Part shown: positions 30,457-39,600 of the stretch, one piece after another
How positions within the stretch are numbered: position 1 is the stretch's first letter
How the letters are laid out: each line of letters starts with the position of its first letter
Assembly (NCBI RefSeq): GCF_900114745.1
Contig: NZ_FOUB01000024.1
Location: 1 to 56,976, forward strand
Direction: 5' to 3'
DNA from: Nitrosomonas communis
Lineage (GTDB): Bacteria; Pseudomonadota; Gammaproteobacteria; Burkholderiales; Nitrosomonadaceae
DNA: 56,976 nucleotides
Made by a program: the position numbers and the translations under genes
The notes under the pieces: model-generated
Database searches by the model: none
What the model was told of the DNA's origin: nothing
The model's input: the letters and a program-made list of their open reading frames with translations, nothing else

Positions 30457-30750
30457 CTATCCCAGCTTTGCAAGTATGCCCTCCATGTCTTTCTGGACAA
30501 AAGCTCGCATAGTTATGGTTCGAACATTGCCTGCTGCACCGATACTCGCCACCAGCGCTGCCATGGATGCGTCGTCAGATGCCTCGAATATATTAACGAC
30601 GTCGTAACTTCCTAATGTCCAATAGAATTCCTTGGTAGTAACACCAAACTTCTTTGCCATTTCTTTTATAGCATCCACCCGCTTGGTCGTGTCCTTGACA
30701 TTGCGAATTCCCTGATCGGTATAATTAACTAGAACAATGTAAATCGCCAT
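30457..30750 (-). CDS. GYD-domain protein
   Basis: 97 residues. The N-terminus MAIYIVLVNYTDQGIRNVKD and the LGSYDVVNIFEASDD centre match the small GYD domain family, a ferredoxin-like fold of unknown function often found as a single small protein. A strong AAGGAGG lies before the ATG. It reads in the same direction as the kinase gene 212 bases downstream, with no recognisable gene between them; a common transcript is possible but not shown. Confidence 0.85.
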   Translation of the reverse strand: MAIYIVLVNYTDQGIRNVKDTTKRVDAIKEMAKKFGVTTKEFYWTLGSYDVVNIFEASDDASMAALVASIGAAGNVRTITMRAFVQKDMEGILAKLG

Positions 30751-31392
30751 GATGAACCTCCTTAGCAGTATTTGAGGCCACTGGAAAGGCTATTGGATGG
30801 CACTGGCCTCTAATCGTGCCCGTTATTCTTTATATTTCTATTGACTAATTGGCTCAGCGCCTGTTGTCAATATCTGGTCTCTTCTAATACGAAATGAAGC
30901 TGAAGATGTTCTATCCATTACAAATTAATTTATGAAATATATTTGACACATAAAGAATACGGCAATAGCTGGTGACTTCATACTTCACTTGGCTGAATCA
31001 ATATATAAAAAAGGCTATTAGAAAGAGATTGACACTCCCAACAGAGCAGTATCAATGGGTTCAACATTTTATGTGGTACATGCTAGGAGTAATCAAATAG
31101 GCAGGCAATAATGCAAAGGCATTCATTTTTACAGAATTAAAATTTGGGCACACAGGGTCTAGAATAGATGTTTCATTTGTGTTAATAGGTTACTGCGCGC
31201 TGCGGATCTAGACCTGATCCTGTTCCGTGTGGGCCTGACCCTGAGGTGACTCGCTCATTTGACTGGCACCATCCCAGAAGGAGTGTTGAATGATGCGGAA
31301 GGAAGGGGCGGCATTTCAGAGCCGAGTTAGTCGGAATTATTCACAACGGATCCCCTTGAGCCATACCCCCATCAACAAGTTATGCTACGCTT
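30751..31392. other. Non-coding stretch before the cassette array
   Basis: About 640 bases with no convincing gene on either strand. One short frame near 31040 (LPTEQYQWVQHFMWYML) loosely recalls the N-terminal part of a tyrosine recombinase but is too short to call. No integrase gene is present. The base composition changes along it, as in decayed DNA. Confidence 0.5.
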
Positions 31393-31470
31393 CTTGATAA
31401 CGGGTGTCATCCACAAATTCAATGGTAGACCCCATAGATATTTCCAGCCGGTTATGGCAAACGTTATAAG
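31393..31470 (+). repeat. attC-like recombination site 1 (degenerate)
   Basis: An imperfect palindrome of about 78 bases. The left edge CTTGATAAC (31393-31401) matches the complement of GTTATAAG (31463-31470), and further in GTGTCAT faces ATGGCA with small mismatches. It lies just before the HNH gene, where an integron attC site should close the previous cassette. The edges do not fit the strict consensus, so this call is weaker than site 2. Confidence 0.5.
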
Positions 31471-31484
31471 ACAGTAGGTGAACA

Positions 31485-32414
31485 ATGAGTAGGCCTCCAA
31501 TTCCTAGCGAATTAAAAAGAGCGGTTTTAGTAGAAGTTGGTCACAGGTGTGCAATTCCTAGATGTGGACAAACTGAAATCGACATTCATCACATAGTTCC
31601 TTGGGAAACATGTAAAAAGCATGAGTACGAAAACCTCATTGCTTTATGTCCCATATGTCATAGGCGGGCGCACAAAGATGAAATTGATAGAAAATCGCTA
31701 AAGGAATACAAAGCGAGATTGATTCAAGAGGCGATGAAATATGATCCTAATCAGTTTGGTGAAAAAATAATTGAAATTAAGCGGTGCATTTCAGAAATTG
31801 ATGAGCGTCAGCCAGGATATGATTTCAAATTCGAGTTTCCAGATTTCGAAGATCCATCGGAGAGGATTGTCTCAAAAAACCTGGAAGCGTGGGGTAACGA
31901 GCTTTTAGTAGATATGCGGCAATTTCACGATGAGTTGGTTCGAAAGAATCCTGAAGAAATGCATTTTTATACGTTGAACTGGCTGAGAGGAAAATACGAA
32001 GTAGTGAGACGTGATGCTGGGCTAATTAAGTATACCTTGATACAGTATTCTTCAGGGGCAGCTCATCGTGGACAATGTACGCGTGTCCAAAACTTTATAC
32101 TAAACCCTTTTCAGCCGGTAACGATTGAAAATTTGCTAATCGAAGACAAATTGGTTGATCTTTCATTGCTTGTTCGCGAGAAACTGCTTTTAGAAAATGA
32201 TCTAGATTCCAGTTATGTAGAGCGCGGGACTCATCCGTTAGGTGAAAATTTTTGCCATTTCAATTTCCGTGATTGGGGAATGACTTTTACTTTTCCTGAA
32301 TATCAGATCGGGTGTTACGCTATTGGTGAACAAGAGGTATTTTTAGAGTACGGCGAATTGAATGGTATTGTAGATCCCCAAATTTTAAAAGTTGCCAGAG
32401 AAAATGTCTTATAA
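31485..32414 (+). CDS. HNH endonuclease-domain protein (integron cassette)
   Basis: 309 residues. An N-terminal HNH nuclease module covers about 15-75: C22 and C27, the IDIHHIVPW core with H35-H36, N50, and CPICHRRAH (C55, C58, H59, H63), so both the metal site and the zinc knuckle are intact. The remaining 230 residues match nothing I recognise. The TAA stop lies inside the left box of attC site 2, and no promoter-like spacing is seen before the start, the usual state of an integron cassette gene. A role in defence by cutting foreign DNA is an inference from its type. Confidence 0.85.
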   Translation: MSRPPIPSELKRAVLVEVGHRCAIPRCGQTEIDIHHIVPWETCKKHEYENLIALCPICHRRAHKDEIDRKSLKEYKARLIQEAMKYDPNQFGEKIIEIKRCISEIDERQPGYDFKFEFPDFEDPSERIVSKNLEAWGNELLVDMRQFHDELVRKNPEEMHFYTLNWLRGKYEVVRRDAGLIKYTLIQYSSGAAHRGQCTRVQNFILNPFQPVTIENLLIEDKLVDLSLLVREKLLLENDLDSSYVERGTHPLGENFCHFNFRDWGMTFTFPEYQIGCYAIGEQEVFLEYGELNGIVDPQILKVARENVL

Positions 32415-32519
32415 CAATAACCAGTAGCGGAAAAAAATACGCGACATTAATTTGCGAGTTGCTGCGCCCACTTTACCGCAAATTGATTTCTCCGTTTTCC
32501 GCTGGGGTTGGCGTTAGGC
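32409..32519 (+). repeat. Integron attC site 2
   Basis: A 111-base imperfect palindrome between the two nuclease genes. The right box GTTAGGC (32513-32519) is a perfect GTTRRRY. The left box TTATAAC (32409-32415) holds the HNH stop codon. Arms pair in order: AACC (32419-32422) with GGTT (32506-32509), AGCGGAAAA (32426-32434) with TTTTCCGCT (32495-32503), and AATTTGCG (32449-32456) with CGCAAATT (32477-32484). This is the size and form of an attC site folded as a single-strand hairpin, the substrate of integron integrases. Confidence 0.85.
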
Positions 32520-32542
32520 TCATATACATACGTAGGTTTTTG

Positions 32543-33241
32543 ATGAAAGCATGGAAAAAATATCAAGAAGACACGGCCGAGTATTTCCGGTCAATAGGTC
32601 TAAATGCTTCTACTGATGTCACAATAAAAGGTGTGCGAACTAGCCACGATGTAGATGTGCTAGTCACCTCATACTACGTTGGTTTCGAAATAACATGGGT
32701 TGTAGAGTGTAAACAATGGAAAAACCCGGTAAATAAACTACATGTTTTGGGGCTTCGTGAAATTGTGTCAGATGTAGGAGCGGACAGAGGAATTTTGCTC
32801 TCTGAATCCGGTTTTCAAAGTGGAGCAATAGAGGCGGCAAATCTAACAAATATACAAGTTACGTCACTAGCTAACATGCGTGACAGCACGGGTAGTAGTA
32901 TTTACGCGATGCGACTCAGAGACTTATATGATCGCGTTGGGATATGCAAAGACAGGTACCGGGATATCCCTAAAAAAGAAAGAATTGACTATGGGTTAAG
33001 GCCAGAAGTTGGAGCCGACGGTTACTCTGGAGCGAGAGTTATTGATATGTGCGTTGATCTACTAACTAGAGCATTTCGCGGAATATATCCATTCCAGAGC
33101 GAAGACATCCATGCGTTGATTATGTTTGGTAAAGATAAGACTTTCGAATCACCACAGGAGGTTGTGGGACTGATCGAGCACTTGGTATCAGAGCTGGAGG
33201 ATAAACTGGACCATTATGAAAGCGAAGCCAAGAAAGCCTAA
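32543..33241 (+). CDS. Mrr-like restriction endonuclease (integron cassette)
   Basis: 232 residues from the ATG at 32543; the frame is open upstream, but that part lies inside attC site 2. The N-terminal 120 residues carry the PD-(D/E)xK nuclease core of the Mrr_cat family: D38 in HDVDVL, E55 and K57 in VVECKQW, followed by DVGADRGILLSESGFQSGA. Mrr enzymes cut modified DNA. The C-terminal 110 residues are not recognised. The stop codon lies inside GCCTAAC, the left box of a third attC. Confidence 0.85.
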   Translation: MKAWKKYQEDTAEYFRSIGLNASTDVTIKGVRTSHDVDVLVTSYYVGFEITWVVECKQWKNPVNKLHVLGLREIVSDVGADRGILLSESGFQSGAIEAANLTNIQVTSLANMRDSTGSSIYAMRLRDLYDRVGICKDRYRDIPKKERIDYGLRPEVGADGYSGARVIDMCVDLLTRAFRGIYPFQSEDIHALIMFGKDKTFESPQEVVGLIEHLVSELEDKLDHYESEAKKA

Positions 33242-33268
33242 CGAAGTGGTCGAGTTGACGCGGTGCCA
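33236..33268 (+). repeat. attC site 3, left part only
   Basis: GCCTAAC at 33236-33242 is a perfect RYYYAAC left box and contains the stop of the Mrr-like gene. The following bases should form the left arm, but no complementary right arm or GTTRRRY box follows; the sequence runs into a transposase fragment. So the array was cut here. Confidence 0.6.
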
Positions 33269-33422
33269 CGTCGCTGATATTGATCGAGAAAGATTTCTTG
33301 AAATTTTTCGACAGATAATTGAAGACTTTAATTCCGTTTGTCATGTCTATTGTCTGATGACCAATCACTATCACTCGGTAGCCAAACCCTCTGGCACAGT
33401 AACGGCTCAAATTCTGGAGTAA
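33254..33422 (+). pseudogene. REP-associated tyrosine transposase (RAYT) fragment
   Basis: The frame gives VADIDRERFLEIFRQIIEDF and CHVYCLMTNHYHS, then a stop. The CxAYCLMxNHYH type motif carries the histidine pair of Y1 (HUH) transposases of the RAYT family, and DxDRxxFL precedes it in that family. The catalytic tyrosine region and most of the protein are missing. A frame opening at 33216 overlaps the Mrr-like gene but does not improve the match, so the fragment probably has no true start. Confidence 0.75.
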
Positions 33423-33736
33423 ATGATTTTTACGGGAATTTGTTGTTTCCTTAAGGTATATAAGGGCATGTTACAGGCATCAATGCTGATGGCGTTGAAC
33501 TGTCACCAAATAGCACCACAGTCTCTTTTTAGGAAAGTTTGTTTACCAAGTTTAATCTGTATGTGGTACTGAAGTATAATGTGCTACAGTACGATAGGCA
33601 GGGAATATATGATTTATAAAAATGACATTATTGCAGTCAGCATGAAACTCGCTTTTTGCTCAAATGTCATAATCTTGCTTATGCAATAAATAGAAAAACT
33701 AAAATTGGGTATTAGTTTTTATTTCTATATGTATTT
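33423..33736. other. Non-coding stretch between RAYT fragment and tRNA-Val
   Basis: About 310 AT-rich bases. No gene, structured repeat or promoter was recognised on either strand. It probably contains the transcription end of tRNA-Val, but no hairpin with a T-run stands out. Confidence 0.5.
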
Positions 33737-33813
33737 TGGTAGGCGCGATTGGACTCGAACCAACGACCCCCACCATGTCAAGGTGATGCTCTAACCAGCT
33801 GAGCTACGCGCCT
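33737..33813 (-). tRNA. tRNA-Val (anticodon GAC)
   Basis: 77 bases on the minus strand with encoded CCA. The acceptor stem pairs AGGCGCG with CGCGCCT, discriminator A. The anticodon loop TTGACAT sits on stem TCACC/GGTGG and gives GAC, reading GUC and GUU. The D-arm (GCTC ... GAGC) and T-arm (GTTGG, loop TTCGAGT, CCAAT) are regular. Confidence 0.97.
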
Positions 33814-33825
33814 GGGTAATGCGAC

Positions 33826-33854
33826 ATTCTAACTGAAACACTGTATAGGTTCAA
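33826..33854 (-). promoter_or_regulatory. Promoter of tRNA-Val
   Basis: On the minus strand TTGAAC (33849-33854) and TAGAAT (33826-33831) are separated by 17 bases, and the mature tRNA begins 12 bases after the -10 box. This is a good sigma-70 promoter in the right place. Confidence 0.75.
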
Positions 33855-34120
33855 ATATAAGTTAAAAAAAATGATTTTTTGAGCTTTTGAAATTTATATT
33901 TTATTTTGCTTAGAGTAAGCAGCATGATGAGAAGCAAGGTAATATTTATTGCTTTTAAAATAAAAAATAAATTTTTCACTATATATAGTTAGCGACATTT
34001 TCCATTACTTTAAGTTGGGTGAATGAGAATCTAACAAGAATTAATTTATTGGCATGGCAAGAAAATAACGATTATTTTTTGTCATTTTTGAGAAACTCAT
34101 TGTTGGATTTCCGAGATTAT

Positions 34121-35095
34121 ATGAACGCTAAATTTAAGTATATTGCGCCCAAATGGCTACCAGGTGGTAATGCACAAACTATTTATCCTTATTTTTTAAG
34201 GCCATCATTGCAGGTAGTTTTGCAACGTGAGCGCTGGGAACTTGAAGATGGTGATTTTGTAGATGTTGATTGGCTTGAAGGCCCTTTGGATAAGCCGCTG
34301 GTGGTCATGTTCCATGGGCTGGAAGGAAGCTCACGCAGTCATTATTCACTCAGTATTTTGAATCATTTGCGAGAGCAGAATTGGCGGGGTGCGATTATTC
34401 ATTTTCGTGGGTGCTCTGGGGAGCCTAATAGACTACCACGTGCTTACCATGCAGGTGATTCATTGGAAATAGATTGGATGCTAAGACGAATAGCGCATCA
34501 ATGTGAGTTGCAGAAATCAGGTTTGCCACTTTATGTAATCGGTATTTCACTGGGTGGAAATGCTTTATTGAAATGGTTAGGTGAACAAGGTAGTCAGGCA
34601 AGCAGACTAATTACAGCCGCTGCTGCAGTTTCAGCCCCACTTGATTTAGCTGCTGCTGGAAAGGCGCTTGATTTAGGTTTTAACCAAGTCTATACCCGGC
34701 ATTTTCTAGGTTCTTTAAAGCGTAAAGCATTAGAAAAACATAAGCGCTTTCCAGGTTTGCTCGATAGGGGGGCGATCGCTGCAACGAGTTCGCTATATGA
34801 ATTCGATAACTATGTCACAGCACCCTTGCATGGCTTCCGTAACACGGAGGAGTACTGGAGTAAATCCAGCAGCAAGCCTTGGCTTCAACATATCCAGACT
34901 CCCACTTTTGTTATCAATGCGCAAAATGATCCATTCATGCCGGCTGATGTATTGCCGACAAGAGGCAAAGTTTCATCTATGGTTTTGCTTGAATTTCCTG
35001 AGCAAGGCGGACATGTTGGATTTATGCAGGGAACCTTCCCTGGTCAGCATAGTTGGCTGCCTCAGCGGCTTATCAGTTTCTTTGAATCAGTGTGA
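34121..35095 (+). CDS. YheT-family alpha/beta hydrolase
   Basis: 324 residues from the ATG at 34121. The frame is open from a GTG at 34019, but the family begins near APKWLPGGNAQTIYPYF, so the inner ATG fits better; neither has a strong ribosome-binding site. The hydrolase core is clear: FHGLEGSSRSHYS (oxyanion region), GISLGGNAL with the nucleophile serine, NAQNDPFMP with the acid, and GGHVGFM with the histidine. YheT proteins are widespread carboxylesterase-like enzymes of unclear substrate. It ends 37 bases before the convergent trhP. Confidence 0.88.
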   Translation: MNAKFKYIAPKWLPGGNAQTIYPYFLRPSLQVVLQRERWELEDGDFVDVDWLEGPLDKPLVVMFHGLEGSSRSHYSLSILNHLREQNWRGAIIHFRGCSGEPNRLPRAYHAGDSLEIDWMLRRIAHQCELQKSGLPLYVIGISLGGNALLKWLGEQGSQASRLITAAAAVSAPLDLAAAGKALDLGFNQVYTRHFLGSLKRKALEKHKRFPGLLDRGAIAATSSLYEFDNYVTAPLHGFRNTEEYWSKSSSKPWLQHIQTPTFVINAQNDPFMPADVLPTRGKVSSMVLLEFPEQGGHVGFMQGTFPGQHSWLPQRLISFFESV

Positions 35096-35131
35096 ACGTT
35101 TGGATTGTTCTTTTTAGAAGATTTGCCTGGA

Positions 35132-36487
35132 TCAAGATAAAAATCTCGCTACAAAAGCTTTTTCAACATTTCCTTTAAGTGGAATTCTTACCCGGTGTCC
35201 GCTACCTGGAGCGATATGAATCGCTAGTCCATCAATGTTTTGCATCTGTTCCAGTTCAATCACTTGATTACCAGAGGGGTGAATGATCTCCAAGCGATCT
35301 CCTATCTCAAAGCGATTCTTAACTAGAATTTCAGCCATGCCACTGATTTTATCAATAGCAGTAACATCACCCACATATTGACTACGGTTTGACTCCGAAT
35401 GGCCACGCAGATAGTTCTGAGTTTCGTGACTATGATGTCGCTGGTAGAAGCCGGTGGTATAGCCACGATTGGCAAGTCCTTCCAATTGACCAAGCAGGGC
35501 AGGATCGAAGGGGCGGTTGGCTATCGCATCATCTATCGCTTTACGGTAGACTTGGGCTGTGCGCGCAACATAGTAGGCTGATTTGGTTCGCCCTTCGATT
35601 TTGAGCGAATTGACCCCGATCTTAGCGAGTCGTCCGATATGTTCCACTGCGCGCAGATCTTTAGAATTCATAATATAGGTGCCATGTTCATCTTCCATGA
35701 TGGGCATGAGCTGGCCTGGTCGTTCTCCTTCCTCAATCAGATAAACCTGATCTGCAGCCGGATGCCGTTTGATATTATCCTGAGGGGTAGGTTGTTGCAT
35801 TAATGCCTGGTTGAAGTCGAAGTCAATTTTATGCAAAGGCTCAATGTCACCGGTTGCATTTTCTTCGGCTGATTTCACTTTATAATCCCATCGACAGGAA
35901 TTGGTGCAGGTACCCTGGTTTGGATCGCGATGATTAAAGTAGCCTGATAACAGGCATCGCCCTGAGTAAGCAATACATAAGGCCCCATGAACAAACACTT
36001 CCAATTCCATATCTGGGCAAAGTTGACGAATTTCGCTAATTTCATCGAGTGATAGTTCTCTGGAGAGGATGACGCGTGTTAATCCGATTTTCTGCCAGAA
36101 TTTAACCGCAGCATAATTGACAGTATTGGCTTGAACAGAGAGATGGATTGGAATATCTGGCCATTTCTCTCTGACTAACATAATGAGACCGGGGTCTGCC
36201 ATAATCAGTGCATCGGGTTTGAGCTCAATGACGGGTGCCATATCAGCCATATAAGTTTTTACCTTGGCGTTATGCGGCATAAGGTTGCTGGTAACAAAGA
36301 ACTTTTTGTTTAGTGCATGGGCTTCTGTAATGCCGTTACGTAATTGCTCCAGAGAAAACTCATTATTACGGGCTCGTAGAGAATACCGTGGTTGGCCAGC
36401 ATAAACTGCATCAGCGCCATAAGCATAAGCAATACGCATTTTTTCCAGTGAGCCAGCTGGGAGTAAAAGTTCAAGGGTGTTTAGCAT
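35132..36487 (-). CDS. trhP: tRNA hydroxylation protein TrhP (YegQ), U32 peptidase family
   Basis: 451 residues, close in length and sequence to E. coli TrhP (about 453). This protein provides prephenate-dependent 5-hydroxylation of uridine-34 in tRNAs. Conserved blocks: LLLPAGSLEKMRIAYAYGADAVYAG at the start (here in shorter pieces), IHLSVQANTVNYAAVKFW, the cysteine-rich SGRCLLSGYFNHRDPNQGTC, and DEHGTYIMNSKDLRA with GVNSLKIEGRTKS. The cysteines fit an iron-sulfur site proposed for the family. It faces yheT and is divergent from dnaE. Confidence 0.92.
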   Translation of the reverse strand: MLNTLELLLPAGSLEKMRIAYAYGADAVYAGQPRYSLRARNNEFSLEQLRNGITEAHALNKKFFVTSNLMPHNAKVKTYMADMAPVIELKPDALIMADPGLIMLVREKWPDIPIHLSVQANTVNYAAVKFWQKIGLTRVILSRELSLDEISEIRQLCPDMELEVFVHGALCIAYSGRCLLSGYFNHRDPNQGTCTNSCRWDYKVKSAEENATGDIEPLHKIDFDFNQALMQQPTPQDNIKRHPAADQVYLIEEGERPGQLMPIMEDEHGTYIMNSKDLRAVEHIGRLAKIGVNSLKIEGRTKSAYYVARTAQVYRKAIDDAIANRPFDPALLGQLEGLANRGYTTGFYQRHHSHETQNYLRGHSESNRSQYVGDVTAIDKISGMAEILVKNRFEIGDRLEIIHPSGNQVIELEQMQNIDGLAIHIAPGSGHRVRIPLKGNVEKAFVARFLS

Positions 36488-36619
36488 AGTGTAAAATGAG
36501 CAGTAATGTTAAATCGATGGGCAGTTTGGTACGCATACGAAAAACTACGCCGATTAATAGTGAATCATTCCCAGAAATAATCCTGAAAGCCAAATAGTTA
36601 ATTTTTTAATTGTAGCATT

Positions 36620-39600
36620 ATGCTGACTGATCCTGCTTTTATCCACCTTCGACTGCATAGTGAATACTCCATCGTTGATAGCATCGTTCGTATCGATGAA
36701 GTTTTATCAAAAGCAGCTTCAGATAATATGCCAGCAGTGGCGTTAACGGATCTTGCCAATCTTTTTGGATTGATCAAATTCTACCAAAGCGCTTATAAAA
36801 AAGGTATCAAACCCATCATTGGGTGTGATACCTGGGTTACTAATGAGGCAGATCGTGATAAGCCCACCCGCGTTTTATTGTTATGCCAATCTTTTACTGG
36901 TTACTTGTTATTATGTCGTTTGCTATCACGAGCTTATCGTGAGAATTTATACCGTGGCCGGGCTGAATTCCGCAAATCCTGGTTTCATGCTGATGAAAGT
37001 GGAACAGATGGATTGATTCTGCTGTCAGGTGCCCATCATAGCGAAATAGGGTCGCAACTATCACAAAATAATTTGAGTGCGGCTGAAACTCTAGCTCAAG
37101 AATGGGCAAACTTATTTCCAGAACGATTCTATATCGAGGTACAGCGGATCGGCTATGCGAACGAGGAAAGCTGTGTACGCAATTCTCTGCAGCTGGCTTC
37201 CAAATTGCAATTACCTGTTGTAGCAACCCATCCAGTGCAATTTTTAGAACCTGAAGATTATAAAGCCCATGAGGCGAGGGTATGCATTGCAGAAGGATAT
37301 GTGCTAGGTGACCGCCGGCGTCCGCATCGCTTTACCGAGCAGCAATATTTTAAAACGCAAGCAGAAATGCAGGCTCTTTTTGCGGATATACCAGCCGCTC
37401 TTGCCAACAGTGTAGAAATTGCCAAGCGCTGCTCACTTGTACTCGAGCTGGGCGTTAACCGCTTACCACGCTTTCCAACACCAGGTACGGTTAGTATTGA
37501 GCAATATTTGCGTGAGCAGGCCGAAGCTGGGTTAGAAAAACGCCTGCTTGTTCTGTTTCCAGAGATCGGGGTATATGCTTCGAAGTTGCCAACGTATCAG
37601 AACAGACTGGATTTCGAAGTTGATACTATCATCCAGATGGGTTTTGCAGGCTATTTTTTGATCGTCGCTGATTTTATCAACTGGGCCAAGCAGAACGATG
37701 TGCCGGTAGGTCCAGGGCGTGGGTCAGGTGCAGGCTCTCTAGTTGCTTATTCACTTGGGATCACTGATCTTGACCCGATGCGCTATGATTTGCTGTTCGA
37801 GCGTTTCCTGAATCCCGAACGGATATCTATGCCAGATTTTGATATCGATTTCTGTCAGGATAGGCGTGAACGCGTCATTGAATATGTGAAGCAGCGCTAT
37901 GGTGCTGAGAGTGTTTCGCAGATTGTCACTTTTGGCACGATGGCAGCAAAAGCAGTCGTGCGAGATGTGGGCCGTGTGCTCGATTTACCGTATAACTTTG
38001 TCGATCAACTAGCCAAATTAGTGCCATTCGAGATCGGTATGACGCTAAAAAAGGCACGTGCTGTTGAACCTCAGCTGGAGCAGCGTGCACAAGAGGAAGA
38101 AGATGTGCGTAATTTGCTGGAACTGGCAGAACGCCTAGAGGGGCTGACGCGCAACGTGGGAATGCATGCGGGTGGTGTGCTGATTGCTCCTGGGAAGATT
38201 ACCGATTTTTGCCCTGTGTATTGTGCTGATGCGGGAGATTCGGTCGTTAGTCAGTTTGATAAGGATGATGTCGAGAAAATTGGTCTGGTGAAGTTTGATT
38301 TTCTTGGATTGCGTACTCTGACTATTCTTGACAGGGCAGTCTGTGATATTCGGCAGCGTTATGCTGAATTAGGTACACAGGCAGCCGATCAGCAAGCTGG
38401 ACAGTCGACGCCTCTACTGAATCTACCCTTTTCTTTAAATCATATTCCTTTAGAGGATGCTGCGACCTATGCGTTAATGAGACAAGGCAACGCAATCGGT
38501 ATTTTTCAATTTGAATCACGCGGCATGAAAGATCTGCTGCAAAAAGCGAAGCCTGATCGGTTTGAAGATCTGATTGCTCTGGTAGCACTTTATCGACCTG
38601 GACCAATGGATCTGATTCCCGAATTTATAGAACGTAAACACGGAAAACGTGTGGAATATCTGGATCCGCGTCTGGAACCTATTCTTGGACCAACATATGG
38701 CGTCATGATTTATCAGGAACAAGTGATGCAAATTGCTCAGGTGATAGGCGGGTATAGCCTGGGGGGCGCTGATTTATTACGGCGTGCGATGGGCAAAAAA
38801 AAGGTGGAAGAAATGGCGCAGCAACGCGATATTTTTGTAGCGGGTGCCGTCAAGAATGGTTTGACTGAACAGGATGCGATTACGCTCTTTAATTTGATGG
38901 AGAAATTTGCTGGTTATGGTTTCAATAAATCGCATGCTGCCGCTTATGCTTTGATCGCGTTTCAGACAGCTTATCTTAAAGCACACTTTCCTGCCGAGTT
39001 TATGGCTGCGTGTTTGTCGGCAGAAATGAATGATACCGATAAGATCAATGTTTTTTACGGGGACTGTCTGGCCAATCGGCTTACTATTTTACCGCCAGAT
39101 ATTAATCGATCCGAGTATCATTTTAATCCAGTTGATGAAAGAACTATCCGTTATGGCCTGGGAGCAGTGAAAGGCACCGGGGAAGGGGCTATCTCAGCCA
39201 TTATTGAAGCACGCAATCAAGGTGGATGGTTTACTGATTTATTTGATTTTTGTTGTCGGATTGATCGGCGAGTAGTCAATCGTCGCGTTATAGAATCACT
39301 TATTCGTGTCGGTGCATTTGATAGTATCGATCCTAACCGGGCAGGCTTATTAGCTTCTGTAGGTATCGCAATCGAATTTGCCGAGCAACGTAGTTTGTCA
39401 ATTCATCAGACGAGTTTATTTACGGAAATTGAGAACAGTTTTCAACATCCGGCTTTAGTCAACGTTTCCCAATGGTCAGATAAAGAAATACTGCAGAATG
39501 AGAAGCTGGGATTAGGGTTTTATTTCAGCGGGCATCCTTTTTCTACCTACGTAAAAGAGCTTAGCCAATTTGTCCAGACCCGCCTAGACCGACTTAGTTC

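Noticed and set aside
30297..30615. Overlapping open frames on both strands between the kinase and GYD genes
   Set aside because: They overlap each other and the GYD gene, lack ribosome-binding sites and show no family pattern.
31010..31100. Remnant of an integron or phage integrase
   Set aside because: One short frame recalls the N-terminal domain of tyrosine recombinases, but no catalytic box is present and the stretch is too short.
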